Positions 34,162 to 42,523 of a stretch of DNA of 64,000 nt are shown here, one piece after another. The notes below the pieces were generated by a model, which saw nothing but the letters and a program-made list of their open reading frames with translations, was not told the origin of the DNA and searched no databases. The translations under genes were made by a program, and so were the position numbers. Within the stretch, counting starts at the first letter, position 1. Every line of letters begins with the position of its first letter. Source of the DNA: Paenibacillus sp. BSR1-1 (lineage in GTDB: Bacteria; Bacillota; Bacilli; Bacillales; Cytobacillaceae); the NCBI RefSeq assembly GCF_030403775.1, contig NZ_JAQMWQ010000010.1:62001-126000 (forward strand), written 5' to 3'.

Positions 34162-34567
34162 TGGGACGAGGACAGTGAAATGAATTGATAGCAATACTTT
34201 TTAGTAAATAACAAAAACTGTATTTTATCAGAAAGAATATATCCAATACGCGGATTCATTGCAACGCAAGAAGTATTGAGGGAGTTAATATTAAAAAGAG
34301 AATATAAAAAAATATATTTAAATTAGCCCATTCTTTAAGGATTGGGCTTTTTATGTCGATAGGACATTAGTCCTATTTAACCGATGGTTCAATTCCAATA
34401 TTACTCGACATAATCCGTTAAACTTCGGGTGTGACAGGAAACTTTTTCTACATAAAATTACAATTATATTACATTAGCGACAGATTCATTGTTTTTCGTC
34501 CAATTGAATTATAAACTAGGAATATATTAGTAATTTGATAAAATGATAGGTTACATAAGGAGATTTT
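34162..34567 (+). other. Intergenic region upstream of the CwlO-like gene
   Basis: Holds a terminator for dus (AGCCCA...TGGGCT followed by TTTTTA, 34325-34354), a WalR-type box at 34457-34473, and an AT-rich promoter region with no clear consensus hexamers. No gene seen. Confidence 0.5.
34457..34473 (-). promoter_or_regulatory. WalR-type box upstream of the endopeptidase gene
   Basis: On the minus strand TGTAAT-ATAAT-TGTAAT, a perfect match to the WalR consensus of two TGT(A/T)A(A/T/C) hexamers separated by five bases. It lies 97 bases before a CwlO-like gene; cwlO is a known WalRK target in B. subtilis. Binding here is inferred. Confidence 0.6.
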
Positions 34568-34570
34568 GTG

Positions 34571-35755
34571 ATGATAAAGAAATTATTAAAATATACATTA
34601 TCGGCTGCCGTCCTTGCCTCTGTGATTCAAGTAACACCTACTTTTGCTAGTCCAAATGATCCACCAGTAACACAAGGACAAATCGATGAGACAAAAGGAC
34701 AAATTGATGATTTTGAAACGAAGATTCAACAAATAGATGATCGAATCAGTCTTTCAATGGAGAAAAGCCAAAAGCTAAATGCTGATATTAAATCACAACA
34801 AGGAAAAATAGTAGAAACAGAGGCTGACATTGAAGAAGCCAAAAAGTCATTAGATAATCACAAAAAAGTCTATTCTGAACGGCTGAAAAGCATTCAATTA
34901 GAGGGGAAACAATCACTCGCTGCATACGCCGAGCTTTTACTTTCTTCTCAAAACCTTTCTGAGTTTTTAACCCGTTTCACTGCTATTTCGACGATTATGG
35001 AAAGTGACACAGCCCTGCTGAATGGTTTAAACCAAAAAGAACAAGAATTAAAAAATGCAGAGCAAAAATTACATAATGAATTAGACCAATTGAAAAATAG
35101 TCAAGCTGAATTAGCTTCCGCGCAACAAAAGATTGAACAAGATAAGCAAGAAATAGCAAAGGAATTGGCAGCCGCCAAAAACAAATTGCAAAACCAACAG
35201 GATCAATTGGCTGAACAAAAAGCTCAGCAAGAAGCTGCGCGACAGGCGGCTCTATTAGCCCAGCAGCGAGCACAGCAACAACAAGCACAGCAAGCACAGC
35301 AAGCACAACAAACACAACAAAAGGCTAAACAGCATACTTCGGTAAACAAAGGTTCAAAAACATCAACAACAGCTTCTGCAGCAGCTGTCCCAGCTAGCTC
35401 AGGAGATGCAAGCGCAGTTATTGCATATGCTAAACAATTTTTGGGTGTCCCTTACGTTTGGGGCGGATCGACACCAAGCGGTTTTGATTGCTCTGGATTC
35501 ACTTCCTATGTGTTTAGAAATGCAGCTGGTATTAATCTTCCGCGGGTGTCACGTGACCAACAGAATGTTGGAACGAGAATTTCCCCGAGTCAAGTACAGC
35601 CAGGAGATCTAGTATTCAGGGGTAACCCTGCCTATCATGTAGGCATTTATATTGGCAATGGACAATATATCCATGCCCCGCAAACAGGTGATGTTGTAAA
35701 AATTGCTAAATACGATCCATCAAAATTTTCTAGTGCTGCAAGAGTATTGCGATAA
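34571..35755 (+). CDS. CwlO-like NlpC/P60 peptidoglycan DL-endopeptidase
   Basis: 394 residues from the ATG at 34571 (AAGGAG eight bases upstream). Signal peptide at 1-25 (AAVLASVIQVTPTFAS). A long coiled coil spans residues about 35-220, then a Gln/Ala-rich tract (QQQQAQQAQQAQQTQQKAK) encoded by CAA/CAG repeats and a Ser/Ala/Thr linker. The C40 catalytic domain (about 278-394) has Cys in GFDCSGFTSYVF, His in YHVGIYIGNG and His in YIHAPQTG. Such enzymes cut the D-Glu-DAP bond for cell elongation. The coiled coil should bind FtsEX-type regulators, as in CwlO. Confidence 0.92.
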   Translation: MIKKLLKYTLSAAVLASVIQVTPTFASPNDPPVTQGQIDETKGQIDDFETKIQQIDDRISLSMEKSQKLNADIKSQQGKIVETEADIEEAKKSLDNHKKVYSERLKSIQLEGKQSLAAYAELLLSSQNLSEFLTRFTAISTIMESDTALLNGLNQKEQELKNAEQKLHNELDQLKNSQAELASAQQKIEQDKQEIAKELAAAKNKLQNQQDQLAEQKAQQEAARQAALLAQQRAQQQQAQQAQQAQQTQQKAKQHTSVNKGSKTSTTASAAAVPASSGDASAVIAYAKQFLGVPYVWGGSTPSGFDCSGFTSYVFRNAAGINLPRVSRDQQNVGTRISPSQVQPGDLVFRGNPAYHVGIYIGNGQYIHAPQTGDVVKIAKYDPSKFSSAARVLR

Positions 35756-35882
35756 TAGTATTCCAAAAAGCAAAGAAATCATAATCGATTTTTTTGCTTT
35801 TTGCGTTTAAATTTAAACTTTGAACAAGTGGATATCCATGATTAGATTTGAAAAAAATAATAGGGAAAAGGAGGTTATTCCT

Positions 35883-36107
35883 ATGGATTTAAATTTTTTT
35901 AATAAAAAAAATGAGGAACAAGAATCACTAGAACAAGTTCTAGAACATTCAATCGAAGTGGAAGAAGATCTGATGAGGAGCTATTTGATTACGGCAGAGA
36001 GGGTTCACGATGATGATGAGTTAAAGGAGCGGTTAGAAAATTTTGCCGAAGGAAATGCGAAAAGGACAAAACAACTCCTTGATGAGTTAAACGATCGAAA
36101 AGAGTAG
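35883..36107 (+). CDS. Small acidic helical protein (74 aa), unknown
   Basis: The ATG at 35883 has AAAGGAGG upstream. MDLNFFNKKNEEQESLEQVL, then EHSIEVEEDLMRSYLITAER and a second helix NFAEGNAKRTKQLLDELNDR: two long amphipathic helices with evenly spaced acidic residues and His, resembling half of a ferritin-like bundle. No family was recognised with confidence. It is monocistronic, with a terminator at 36118-36155. Confidence 0.6.
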   Translation: MDLNFFNKKNEEQESLEQVLEHSIEVEEDLMRSYLITAERVHDDDELKERLENFAEGNAKRTKQLLDELNDRKE

Positions 36108-36117
36108 TAAAATGAAA

Positions 36118-36155
36118 GTGGACCCTCACATCTAAGGAAGGGTCCATTTTTTTCA
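36118..36155. terminator. Terminator between the 74-aa gene and adc
   Basis: TGGACCCT-loop-AGGGTCCA followed by seven T; the adc gene converges from the other side. Confidence 0.75.
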
Positions 36156-36165
36156 ATAAGGCTAT

Positions 36166-36942
36166 TTATTTTTGACTGATTAATTCCTTTTTGTCAACGG
36201 ATTGCTCTGCCGTAAGATAGTCATGGACAACTTTCGTACGAGGCAGAGAAAGGTCGGTGAGAATATGCGATGCAGACACAATTTCGAGCACTGGCAAATC
36301 AGCCATTGGTGCAAGCGCATGAGCAAATAGCTGCAAGCGGGCAGGGGAGGTCCAAGCGCCTTTAATCGTAATATCAGTAATTTCGCCGCGAACCAGCTCA
36401 CAAATCCTCGGTTTCCCATCCTGGCCGCGTATTAGCTTTAGCATAAAATAAGGTTTGCAAATCTCTTCACGAGCCTGCTCTAAATCAATTTGCTGGTGCT
36501 TATATCCCATAGTAGCGGTAGCCACTCTTAAAGTCCCATAATCCAGCGTTCCCACTAACGTATCTGAATCTATGTAAAGATTTGGTTTTCCAAGTTTTTT
36601 CGGGTAAGCTCCAACTTCTCTCCCTGCTGCAATCGCAGGGTGGTTATCCACGTACATTGAGTGAACATAGTCCCCTTTTTCGCCGTTGAAACTTACAGGG
36701 ATGACTTGACCAGACTCCGTGTAAGAGCCTAAGCCGGTTACGTCCGGCATGCGGATAACCTCGAACTTAACAAGCGGTTCATCAATTTCTAATGGCTCTG
36801 GAACAATTTTTCTCAATGCTTCTTTATCAGTACGATAAACAATGTTCAAATATTCCCGGTTATTAAACCGATACGGTCCGCGCGGAAATGCCGGAGCATC
36901 TAATGGTGTTGAGATTTGCTTAGCAACTTGATCTAGTTTCAT
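36166..36942 (-). CDS. adc: Acetoacetate decarboxylase
   Basis: 258 residues from the ATG at 36940-36942 (an ATG 12 bases further upstream is too close to AAGGATG). The Schiff-base lysine pair sits in REVGAYPKKLGKPNLYIDSD, matching the Lys115/Lys116 site of the clostridial enzyme; the family segments FPRGPYRFNNREYLNIVYRT and YVHSMYVDNHPAIAAGRE are also clear. It converts acetoacetate to acetone and CO2. It is transcribed divergently from a two-subunit CoA-transferase, the partner that supplies acetoacetate in clostridial solvent formation. Confidence 0.93.
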   Translation of the reverse strand: MKLDQVAKQISTPLDAPAFPRGPYRFNNREYLNIVYRTDKEALRKIVPEPLEIDEPLVKFEVIRMPDVTGLGSYTESGQVIPVSFNGEKGDYVHSMYVDNHPAIAAGREVGAYPKKLGKPNLYIDSDTLVGTLDYGTLRVATATMGYKHQQIDLEQAREEICKPYFMLKLIRGQDGKPRICELVRGEITDITIKGAWTSPARLQLFAHALAPMADLPVLEIVSASHILTDLSLPRTKVVHDYLTAEQSVDKKELISQK

Positions 36943-37118
36943 ATTAATTCTCATCCTTCCTTTGGTCCTGGGTCAAAACTCGGAGATAATATTATTTATT
37001 AATGGTCTAAATGAAAAATAAATTTAGACTAAAAAAATGCCGAAATGAAAGGGAAACACAATAAGAACAAAGAAGAAATTTGTCGAAACTTTTTTCAAAA
37101 ATTATTTAATTAATAACA

Positions 37119-37172
37119 ATTGACAGAAAATTTATTATTTTGTTTAATAATAACATACCAACCGGTCAGTAT
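37119..37172 (+). promoter_or_regulatory. Promoter and ACCGGT-centred operator of the CoA-transferase genes
   Basis: TTGACA (37119-37124) and a TTTAATAAT -10 region about 17 bases on. Directly after it, at 37155-37172, ATACCAACCGGTCAGTAT is an interrupted palindrome ATAC-N2-ACCGGT-N2-GTAT of the kind bound by TetR-family repressors. A repressor there would block the promoter. No TetR gene is in this window. Confidence 0.55.
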
Positions 37173-37206
37173 CAATACAAAAAACAACAACAAAGGAGAA
37201 TGGATG

Positions 37207-37893
37207 ATGAGCGCTACAATTAATCAAATTGAAACACATGTCCAATTTTTATCCGCTGAAGAAGCTGTTAAACAAATTCCAGAAGCAGCTAAAATTATGG
37301 TGGGTGGTTTTGGCTTTCCCGGAATGCCTAGATACCTATCAAAGGCACTAATAAATAAGACAAACCTACATAATCTTACCCTTATCATGAACAGCCTCGG
37401 CAGCGTGTCTATCCTAAATGATTTGTTTGTACAGAACCGTATCAAAAAAGTGATTGGCAGTTTTTTTTCAACCAATAAGGATTTAGTAAAGGCTTATCGT
37501 GAGGGGAATGTTGAGATTGAACTGCTACCTCAAGGTACATTTACTGAAGCCATTCGATTGGGAGGAGCGGGGATTCCAGCTTTTTATACTCCGACTGGCG
37601 CGGGCACGGATTTGGCAAAAGGAAAAGAAATTCGTGTCTTTAATGGCCGCGAACATGTTCTTGAACAATCTTTAACAGCTGATGTAGCGATCATCAGGGC
37701 ACATAAAGCGGATAAGGCTGGTAATCTTGTCTACAAAAAAACAGCTCAGAATTTCAATCCAGTAATGGCGACCGCTGCGAAACTAACAATTGTAGAAGTA
37801 GATGAAATTGTTGAAATTGGAGAGCTTGATCCAGATTCAATCGTTACACCATTTATCTTTGTGGATATCGTTGTGAAGAGGGAGGAAATTTAA
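37207..37893 (+). CDS. 3-oxoacid / acetoacetate CoA-transferase, subunit A
   Basis: 229 residues from the second of two adjacent ATG codons (37207), eight bases after GGAG. Family I CoA-transferase alpha subunit: IMVGGFGFPGMPRYLSKALI (CoA-binding GG-F-G-P), GTFTEAIRLGGAGIPAFYTP, NGREHVLEQSLTADVAIIRA, KADKAGNLVYKKTAQNFNPV. With subunit B it moves CoA between acetoacetate and a short acyl group (succinate, acetate or butyrate; sequence does not decide). The divergent adc gene suggests acetoacetate is the relevant product. Subunit B starts one base after this stop, showing translational coupling. Confidence 0.9.
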   Translation: MSATINQIETHVQFLSAEEAVKQIPEAAKIMVGGFGFPGMPRYLSKALINKTNLHNLTLIMNSLGSVSILNDLFVQNRIKKVIGSFFSTNKDLVKAYREGNVEIELLPQGTFTEAIRLGGAGIPAFYTPTGAGTDLAKGKEIRVFNGREHVLEQSLTADVAIIRAHKADKAGNLVYKKTAQNFNPVMATAAKLTIVEVDEIVEIGELDPDSIVTPFIFVDIVVKREEI

Positions 37894-37894
37894 A

Positions 37895-38599
37895 ATGAGT
37901 GATTCAATTAAGCATTACATTGCATGGCGATGCGCACAAGAATTAAAATCAGGTGTTGTGAATCTTGGAATAGGAATCCCTACCTTGGTTGCCGATTATT
38001 TACCGAAGGGCCGGATCACCCTGCATTCTGAAAATGGCATTCTTGGGGTTGGACCAGAGCCGGGGCCAGATGAGATCGTACAGAATGTCGATCAAATGGA
38101 CTTGGTAAATGCTTCAGGTGTACAACCTATTACGGCTTTGCCTCATGCTTCATACTTTGATAGTTCCCTATCATTTGCGATCATGCGAGGAGGACATTTG
38201 GATGCTACAGTAATCGGTGCCCTGCAGGTATCTGAAGGCGGGGATATTGCAAGCTGGGCTGTACCAGGGAAGGATGTTCTCGGGGTCGGCGGCGCAATGG
38301 ATCTGGTAATTGGAGCTAAACGTGTAATCGCGGCCATGTCTCATCTTTCACCTAAAGGAGAACCGAAAATTCTTCAAGAGTGCACCTATCCTCTAACTGC
38401 AAAGAATAGAGTGGATACTATTGTCACCGAATATGCCGTATTCAAATTCCGTGAGGGGCGTTTATGGTTAGTAGAATTGGTAGATGAACTTACCTTAGAA
38501 CAATTGAAGGAAATGACACCTGCTTCATATGAGATTGCAGATGATTTTCAATGGGTTCAAAGAAAAGAATTAGTAAAAAAAGAGCTAGTCTTAAAATAA
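37895..38599 (+). CDS. 3-oxoacid / acetoacetate CoA-transferase, subunit B
   Basis: 234 residues, GAGGAGG upstream of the ATG. The catalytic glutamate that forms the glutamyl-CoA thioester is in ITLHSENGILGVGPEPGPDE; VNLGIGIPTLVADYLPKG and the GGAMDLVIGAKRVIAAMSHL segment are typical of the beta subunit (ScoB/AtoA/CtfB). It pairs with the preceding subunit A. A terminator follows at 38604-38637. Confidence 0.92.
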   Translation: MSDSIKHYIAWRCAQELKSGVVNLGIGIPTLVADYLPKGRITLHSENGILGVGPEPGPDEIVQNVDQMDLVNASGVQPITALPHASYFDSSLSFAIMRGGHLDATVIGALQVSEGGDIASWAVPGKDVLGVGGAMDLVIGAKRVIAAMSHLSPKGEPKILQECTYPLTAKNRVDTIVTEYAVFKFREGRLWLVELVDELTLEQLKEMTPASYEIADDFQWVQRKELVKKELVLK

Positions 38600-38603
38600 A
38601 CAA

Positions 38604-38637
38604 AAGGCTGTTGATTCGCTCAACAGCCTTTTATCTT
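38604..38637. terminator. Bidirectional terminator after the CoA-transferase genes
   Basis: AAAGGCTGTTGA-TTCGC-TCAACAGCCTTTT, perfect 12-bp stem; shared with the converging dtpT gene. Confidence 0.85.
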
Positions 38638-38640
38638 TAA

Positions 38641-40131
38641 TTAACGTACACCTTTCATGAAGCTTTGAATCTTTGGTGATAGAATAAATAGGATAATACC
38701 AAGAACAATCGAAGCTCCACCGATTACACCGAAGTATGTCATTTCGGTTTCTGGTGTATAGAATTTAACAAGTTGTGCATTAAGAGCTTGTGCTGCTGCA
38801 CTTGCTAAGAACCATAAGCTCATCGTTTGTGCTGAGAAGGCAGCTGGTGCTAATTTTGTAGTTGCTGATAATCCCACAGGTGATAAGAGTAATTCGCCAA
38901 ATACGCAAATTAAGTAACTTAATACAAGCCATAATGGGTTAACTAATGAATTTGCACCCCCAAGGTATGCAGGTAAAAGGATAACAAGGAATGATACGCC
39001 AGCGAACAATAATGATAACGAGAATTTCTGCGGAATCGTCGGTTGACGTTTTCCTAATTTTACCCAAATTGCTGCAAAGACTGGTGCAAAAATGATAATA
39101 AATAATGGGTTTAATGATTGGAACCATGCTGGAGATATTTTAATTCCTGCAAAGTTTAACTGTGTGCGTGTATCTGCATAACTTGCAAGGATAGTAGACC
39201 CTTGTTCTTGAATTGACCAGAACATTACAGCTGCAATAAACAACGGAATATAAGCAATGACCCGTGAACGTTCTACTGCCGTTGTTTTAGGGCTGCGGTA
39301 CATGACAATGAAATACATGGTTGGAATCAAAATACCAAGGATCGTTACTAGATTGATAAAGCTCTCAAATGTTAATTTCCCCATTGAAATTAAAACAACA
39401 CATAAAACAGCAATAATGACAGCACCTAATCCAATAATTGTGAAAACTTTTTTCTTTTCAGCAGGTGACAATGGATTTTTAACGATTGTACCAGCAAGGC
39501 CAAGATTCTTTTTCTTTGTTAAAATAAATACGATTAATCCTAAGAACATCCCTACAGCAGCAATACCAAAGCCTAAATGGAAGCTGTAATCCATAACGGA
39601 TCCAACGATTAACGGTGATAAAAATGCCCCTGCGTTAATCCCCATATAGAAAATTGTAAAACCTGCATCACGGCGATTATCTTCTTCACTGTACATCTCC
39701 CCGACAACAGTCGAAACGTTTGGTTTCAAAAGTCCTGTACCGAGGACGATTAATACCATTGATAAGAAGAACATCGAAACGCTTCCTGGTATGGCAAGAA
39801 CGATATGACCGAACATGATTAATATACCACCGTAAAAAACGGCTTTTGACGTACCAAAAATTCTGTCAGCTAACCAACCGCCGATAATTCCGGACATATA
39901 AACAAGGGATCCGTAAATGGACATGATGGAAAGAGCTAGGGTTTTATCAATCCCCAATCCGCCTTTGGATACTTCGTAGTACATATAGAATACAAGGATA
40001 GCTCTCATTCCATAATAAGAAAAACGCTCCCAAAACTCAGTAAAGAACAGTGTAAATAATCCTTTAGGATGTCCAAAAAATCCCTTTTGAGGCACACTGT
40101 CCACAATTTTCTGTCTATTCAAGTCTGACAT
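38641..40131 (-). CDS. dtpT: Proton-dependent di-/tripeptide transporter (POT family)
   Basis: 496 residues with about fourteen membrane segments. The POT signature ExxERFxYYG is present as FFTEFWERFSYYGMRAILVF, followed by GGWLADRIFGTSKAVFYGGI and GTGLLKPNVSTVVGEMY. Near the C-terminal half, FWSIQEQGSTILASYAD is the second family signature. It imports di- and tripeptides with protons, like DtpT of lactic acid bacteria. GGGAGG precedes the start. It is monocistronic. Confidence 0.94.
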   Translation of the reverse strand: MSDLNRQKIVDSVPQKGFFGHPKGLFTLFFTEFWERFSYYGMRAILVFYMYYEVSKGGLGIDKTLALSIMSIYGSLVYMSGIIGGWLADRIFGTSKAVFYGGILIMFGHIVLAIPGSVSMFFLSMVLIVLGTGLLKPNVSTVVGEMYSEEDNRRDAGFTIFYMGINAGAFLSPLIVGSVMDYSFHLGFGIAAVGMFLGLIVFILTKKKNLGLAGTIVKNPLSPAEKKKVFTIIGLGAVIIAVLCVVLISMGKLTFESFINLVTILGILIPTMYFIVMYRSPKTTAVERSRVIAYIPLFIAAVMFWSIQEQGSTILASYADTRTQLNFAGIKISPAWFQSLNPLFIIIFAPVFAAIWVKLGKRQPTIPQKFSLSLLFAGVSFLVILLPAYLGGANSLVNPLWLVLSYLICVFGELLLSPVGLSATTKLAPAAFSAQTMSLWFLASAAAQALNAQLVKFYTPETEMTYFGVIGGASIVLGIILFILSPKIQSFMKGVR

Positions 40132-40369
40132 CTTACTACCTCCCTTTTTTACTATTTTATAATACTTTTTTTGTTTAGAATCGTCAAAAACTTTTTTTGG
40201 AAAACAAAAATGTAAGCGATTTAAACCCTTGATAATAGTGGGTTTTCAAGGACATTAAGGGTAAAAAGAAAGTTTTTTTGAAATAATAATTTTATTCGGA
40301 AAAATAGAATTTTCGTTTAAAATAACTCTTAGGAAAATTAAATATGTTTCGAGGATTCTGAAATAATAA

Positions 40370-40410
40370 AAGCCCTTGGTTCTTTAATTGCAAAACCAAG
40401 GGCTCATTTA
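40370..40410 (-). terminator. Hairpin downstream of the UvrC-like gene
   Basis: AGCCCTTGGTT...AACCAAGGGCT, an 11-bp perfect stem with T-rich flank (ATTATTTCAG) on the minus strand; it spans the end of the UvrC-like gene. Confidence 0.65.
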
Positions 40411-41480
40411 TGATGATAAATTAGTTCATAAAGGGCTTCATCTATTAAGGCTGTTTTTTTAGATTCAATCCCATTTTCAGGAATAATTTTAAAGCTGCAG
40501 TTTTCGCTCTTTATATAACTATAGATGATTTGTGCTTCATCAAGGTCATCTTTGCTAACTTTCGCAGGGGAAGAGGCCTTATTAGAATAGGTTAATATTT
40601 TTTCTTTTATGTTCGAAAGAAGTTCAAGCTCAGTTGTACTTCCCAAATGATACTTTTCACTAAATAAAATTTTATTTCCCTTAATAAAAAACAGTTTAAA
40701 AGTGGAGTCCGTTAATGATTCCCTGACTACGAAATTTTTATCTTCTTCAGTAAACTCAATGACTTGCTCCTTATAGATAATAGCGTTTATTGCATCTAGT
40801 ATGTTTCGATATTTTGCCGCAGCCTCAAAATCAAATTGTTCGGAAGCATTAATCATGCTCTGATTTAGTTCCTCAAGTATGCTAAAGTCGGTGCCGCTAA
40901 GTAAATCAATTATTTTATTTATAATGTTATCGTAAAGATCAAGCGCTTGTCCTCCAAGACACATGCCAATACACAATCCTAAGGAATAGTTTAAGCATGG
41001 CCCATTTTTCATAAAAGGATTACTGCAGCTTATTTTAAATGCTTCTTTTAATCCTTGAATGGCTCTTTCTGCCGTGTATTTGTTTATAAAGGGCCCAAAA
41101 TATTGATTAGTGTCATTATCAATAAATTTATCTGTTACTTCTAAAATTTGATAGTCTTTTTCCATTTTAATAACGATATAGGTATATGATTTTGGACTTT
41201 TCATCTTTCTATTAAAAATTGGCTTGATTTCTTTTATTAATTTACATTCCAGCATGAATGCTTCAAATTCTGTATCTGTAAGGATATAGTCAAAATCATT
41301 TAGGTTTGCCACGAGCTTTTTTATTTTTTGTGGATGAGCTTTTAAGTTTTGAAAATAAGATTGCACTCTTTTCTTAAGACTTTTTGCTTTTCCAACATAA
41401 ATGATTCGGCCTTGGGAATCTTTCATCAGATAAACCCCAGGTGACAGAGGCAGGTTCTTTACCTTTTCTTTAATATTCAA
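40404..41480 (-). CDS. Truncated UvrC-like GIY-YIG nuclease (Cho-like)
   Basis: 358 residues from a TTG at 41478-41480, eight bases after GAGAGG; an ATG six bases upstream overlaps the binding site. The GIY-YIG domain is at the N-terminus (LPLSPGVYLMKDSQGRIIYV, then GKAKSLKKRVQSYF). Four cysteines in CSNPFMKNGPCLNYSLGLC and a following GMC match the UvrC 4Fe-4S cluster region. A UVR/UvrB-contact-like helix pair (ASEQFDFEAAAKYRNILDAI) follows. The C-terminal RNase H-like 5' nuclease and HhH domains of full UvrC (about 590 residues) are absent, so it can make only the 3' incision, as E. coli Cho does. Confidence 0.85.
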   Translation of the reverse strand: MNIKEKVKNLPLSPGVYLMKDSQGRIIYVGKAKSLKKRVQSYFQNLKAHPQKIKKLVANLNDFDYILTDTEFEAFMLECKLIKEIKPIFNRKMKSPKSYTYIVIKMEKDYQILEVTDKFIDNDTNQYFGPFINKYTAERAIQGLKEAFKISCSNPFMKNGPCLNYSLGLCIGMCLGGQALDLYDNIINKIIDLLSGTDFSILEELNQSMINASEQFDFEAAAKYRNILDAINAIIYKEQVIEFTEEDKNFVVRESLTDSTFKLFFIKGNKILFSEKYHLGSTTELELLSNIKEKILTYSNKASSPAKVSKDDLDEAQIIYSYIKSENCSFKIIPENGIESKKTALIDEALYELIYHHK

Positions 41481-41529
41481 ATGCATTCCCTCTCTAAACA
41501 ATTACTTGATAAATGTTATTTTAACACAC

Positions 41530-41572
41530 TAAAAAACCAAATTGGTTTTAACAATCTGGTTTCTACTTGGAT
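41530..41572 (-). terminator. Terminator of the DoxX-family gene
   Basis: On the minus strand AAACCAGATTG-TTAAAAC-CAATTTGGTTTTTT, imperfect stem with a T-run. Confidence 0.55.
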
Positions 41573-41579
41573 TGAATGT

Positions 41580-41903
41580 TCAATTGGGATACCTCTTATA
41601 TAGATAGAAGAGTAATACTATCATCACAATATCTAATCTCGCATTAAAAGCAAATTGCAGCAGACCGGTATTTAATGTTGGCAATTTGGTTAAAATAAGA
41701 GCTGCAATCATTATTCCAATTAAAGGAATCACGGCATTTTTAACCGCTTTATTAACCAATATTAAAAGGCCGCAAATAATTTCTAGTAAGATAACAACCT
41801 TTAATACTATGTAAGGATAGGGTAGTCCTAAACGGAGAAAACTGCTTGCTAGTTCAGCACTCATTAATTTCATAAGTCCAGATGTAATAAATACATAGGC
41901 CAC
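41580..41903 (-). CDS. DoxX-family membrane protein
   Basis: 107 residues from the GTG at 41901-41903: AYVFITSGLMKLMSAELASS, then LPYPYIVLKVVILLEIICGL and further helices, four membrane segments in all, as in DoxX proteins. The GTG has no ribosome binding site and cuts off part of helix 1. The frame is open upstream (TSFSTSNLIRFAVAYVF), and the only binding site, AAGGGGGG, precedes an ATT at 41943-41945. The true start may therefore be a rare ATT (122 residues). Function of this subfamily is unsettled; it precedes no clear partner but lies in line with an EthD-family gene. Confidence 0.7.
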   Translation of the reverse strand: MAYVFITSGLMKLMSAELASSFLRLGLPYPYIVLKVVILLEIICGLLILVNKAVKNAVIPLIGIMIAALILTKLPTLNTGLLQFAFNARLDIVMIVLLFYLYKRYPN

Positions 41904-42002
41904 TGCAAATCGAATTAGATTGCTTGTTGAAAATGAAGTATAAATGAGAATCCCCCCTTATCCATAAATGTATGCAAAATCTGGGACAATCCATTACAGA
42001 AA

Positions 42003-42036
42003 AATAAAAAGACCCTATTTCATAGGATCTTCCCTT
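42003..42036 (-). terminator. Terminator of the EthD-family gene
   Basis: On the minus strand GATCCTATGAAATAGGGTC followed by TTTTTATTT. Confidence 0.65.
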
Positions 42037-42041
42037 CGATT

Positions 42042-42344
42042 CTAATCTACTATCGCAACTACAGGGGGCTTATTCAAGAATTGCATAAGATTTAATACAT
42101 CTCCTTGCACTTCACGACCCTCTGGAGATGCTAATGCCTGTCCTAAAGTCTGTGGATCATCAAAATGAAGCTCTGCAATGAGAAATAAATCTTCATTGGT
42201 ATTTTGAGCTTGTAACACGTGATGAATTTCAGCCCCTTTAAGATTAGGGATTCTTTGCACTAGAGGTATATGTACATTGTAATAATACTTTTCAAATCCC
42301 TCTTTATCTTTTGGTTGATTATACATAACAATAACCTTTGCCAT
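42042..42344 (-). CDS. EthD-family reductase / dimeric alpha-beta barrel protein
   Basis: 100 residues, AAAGGGGCAGGG upstream. KVIVMYNQPKDKEGFEKYYY, then NVHIPLVQRIPNLKGAEIHH and an acidic middle ending in LNKPPVVAIVD: the EthD pattern (YYxxHxPL). EthD proteins are small ferredoxin-like-fold proteins found with oxidation pathways, but no monooxygenase is nearby. Its role here is unknown. Confidence 0.82.
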   Translation of the reverse strand: MAKVIVMYNQPKDKEGFEKYYYNVHIPLVQRIPNLKGAEIHHVLQAQNTNEDLFLIAELHFDDPQTLGQALASPEGREVQGDVLNLMQFLNKPPVVAIVD

Positions 42345-42463
42345 AACCCTGCCCCTTTCAAAATTACGTGATGTTTTTTACCTAATACCATTATAAAGGG
42401 GAAAAATTCCTAGTTTTATCAAAACTATTCGACAAATATTTCTTTTAGTGCACCTTGATGCCT

Positions 42464-42523
42464 CTTTTGGTGCATCTTTTGGTGCATCTTTTGGTGCATC
42501 TTTTGGTGCATCTTTTGGTGCCT
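42464..42523 (+). repeat. Five tandem 12-bp repeats (CTTTTGGTGCAT)
   Basis: Copies start at 42464, 476, 488, 500 and 512; the fifth ends CCT instead of CAT and so merges with the GGTGCCTGACACC palindrome. The exact identity of the copies indicates recent slippage-type expansion. Confidence 0.9.

Noticed and set aside
35205..35340. CAA/CAG-rich tract in the CwlO-like gene as a mobile or foreign insert
   Set aside because: It is in frame and encodes a Gln/Ala linker between coiled coil and catalytic domain, common in this enzyme family.
40211..40224. cre-like sequence TGTAAGCGATTTAA upstream of dtpT
   Set aside because: Two mismatches in conserved positions, including the central pyrimidine; too weak compared with the sites at 45222 and 53264.
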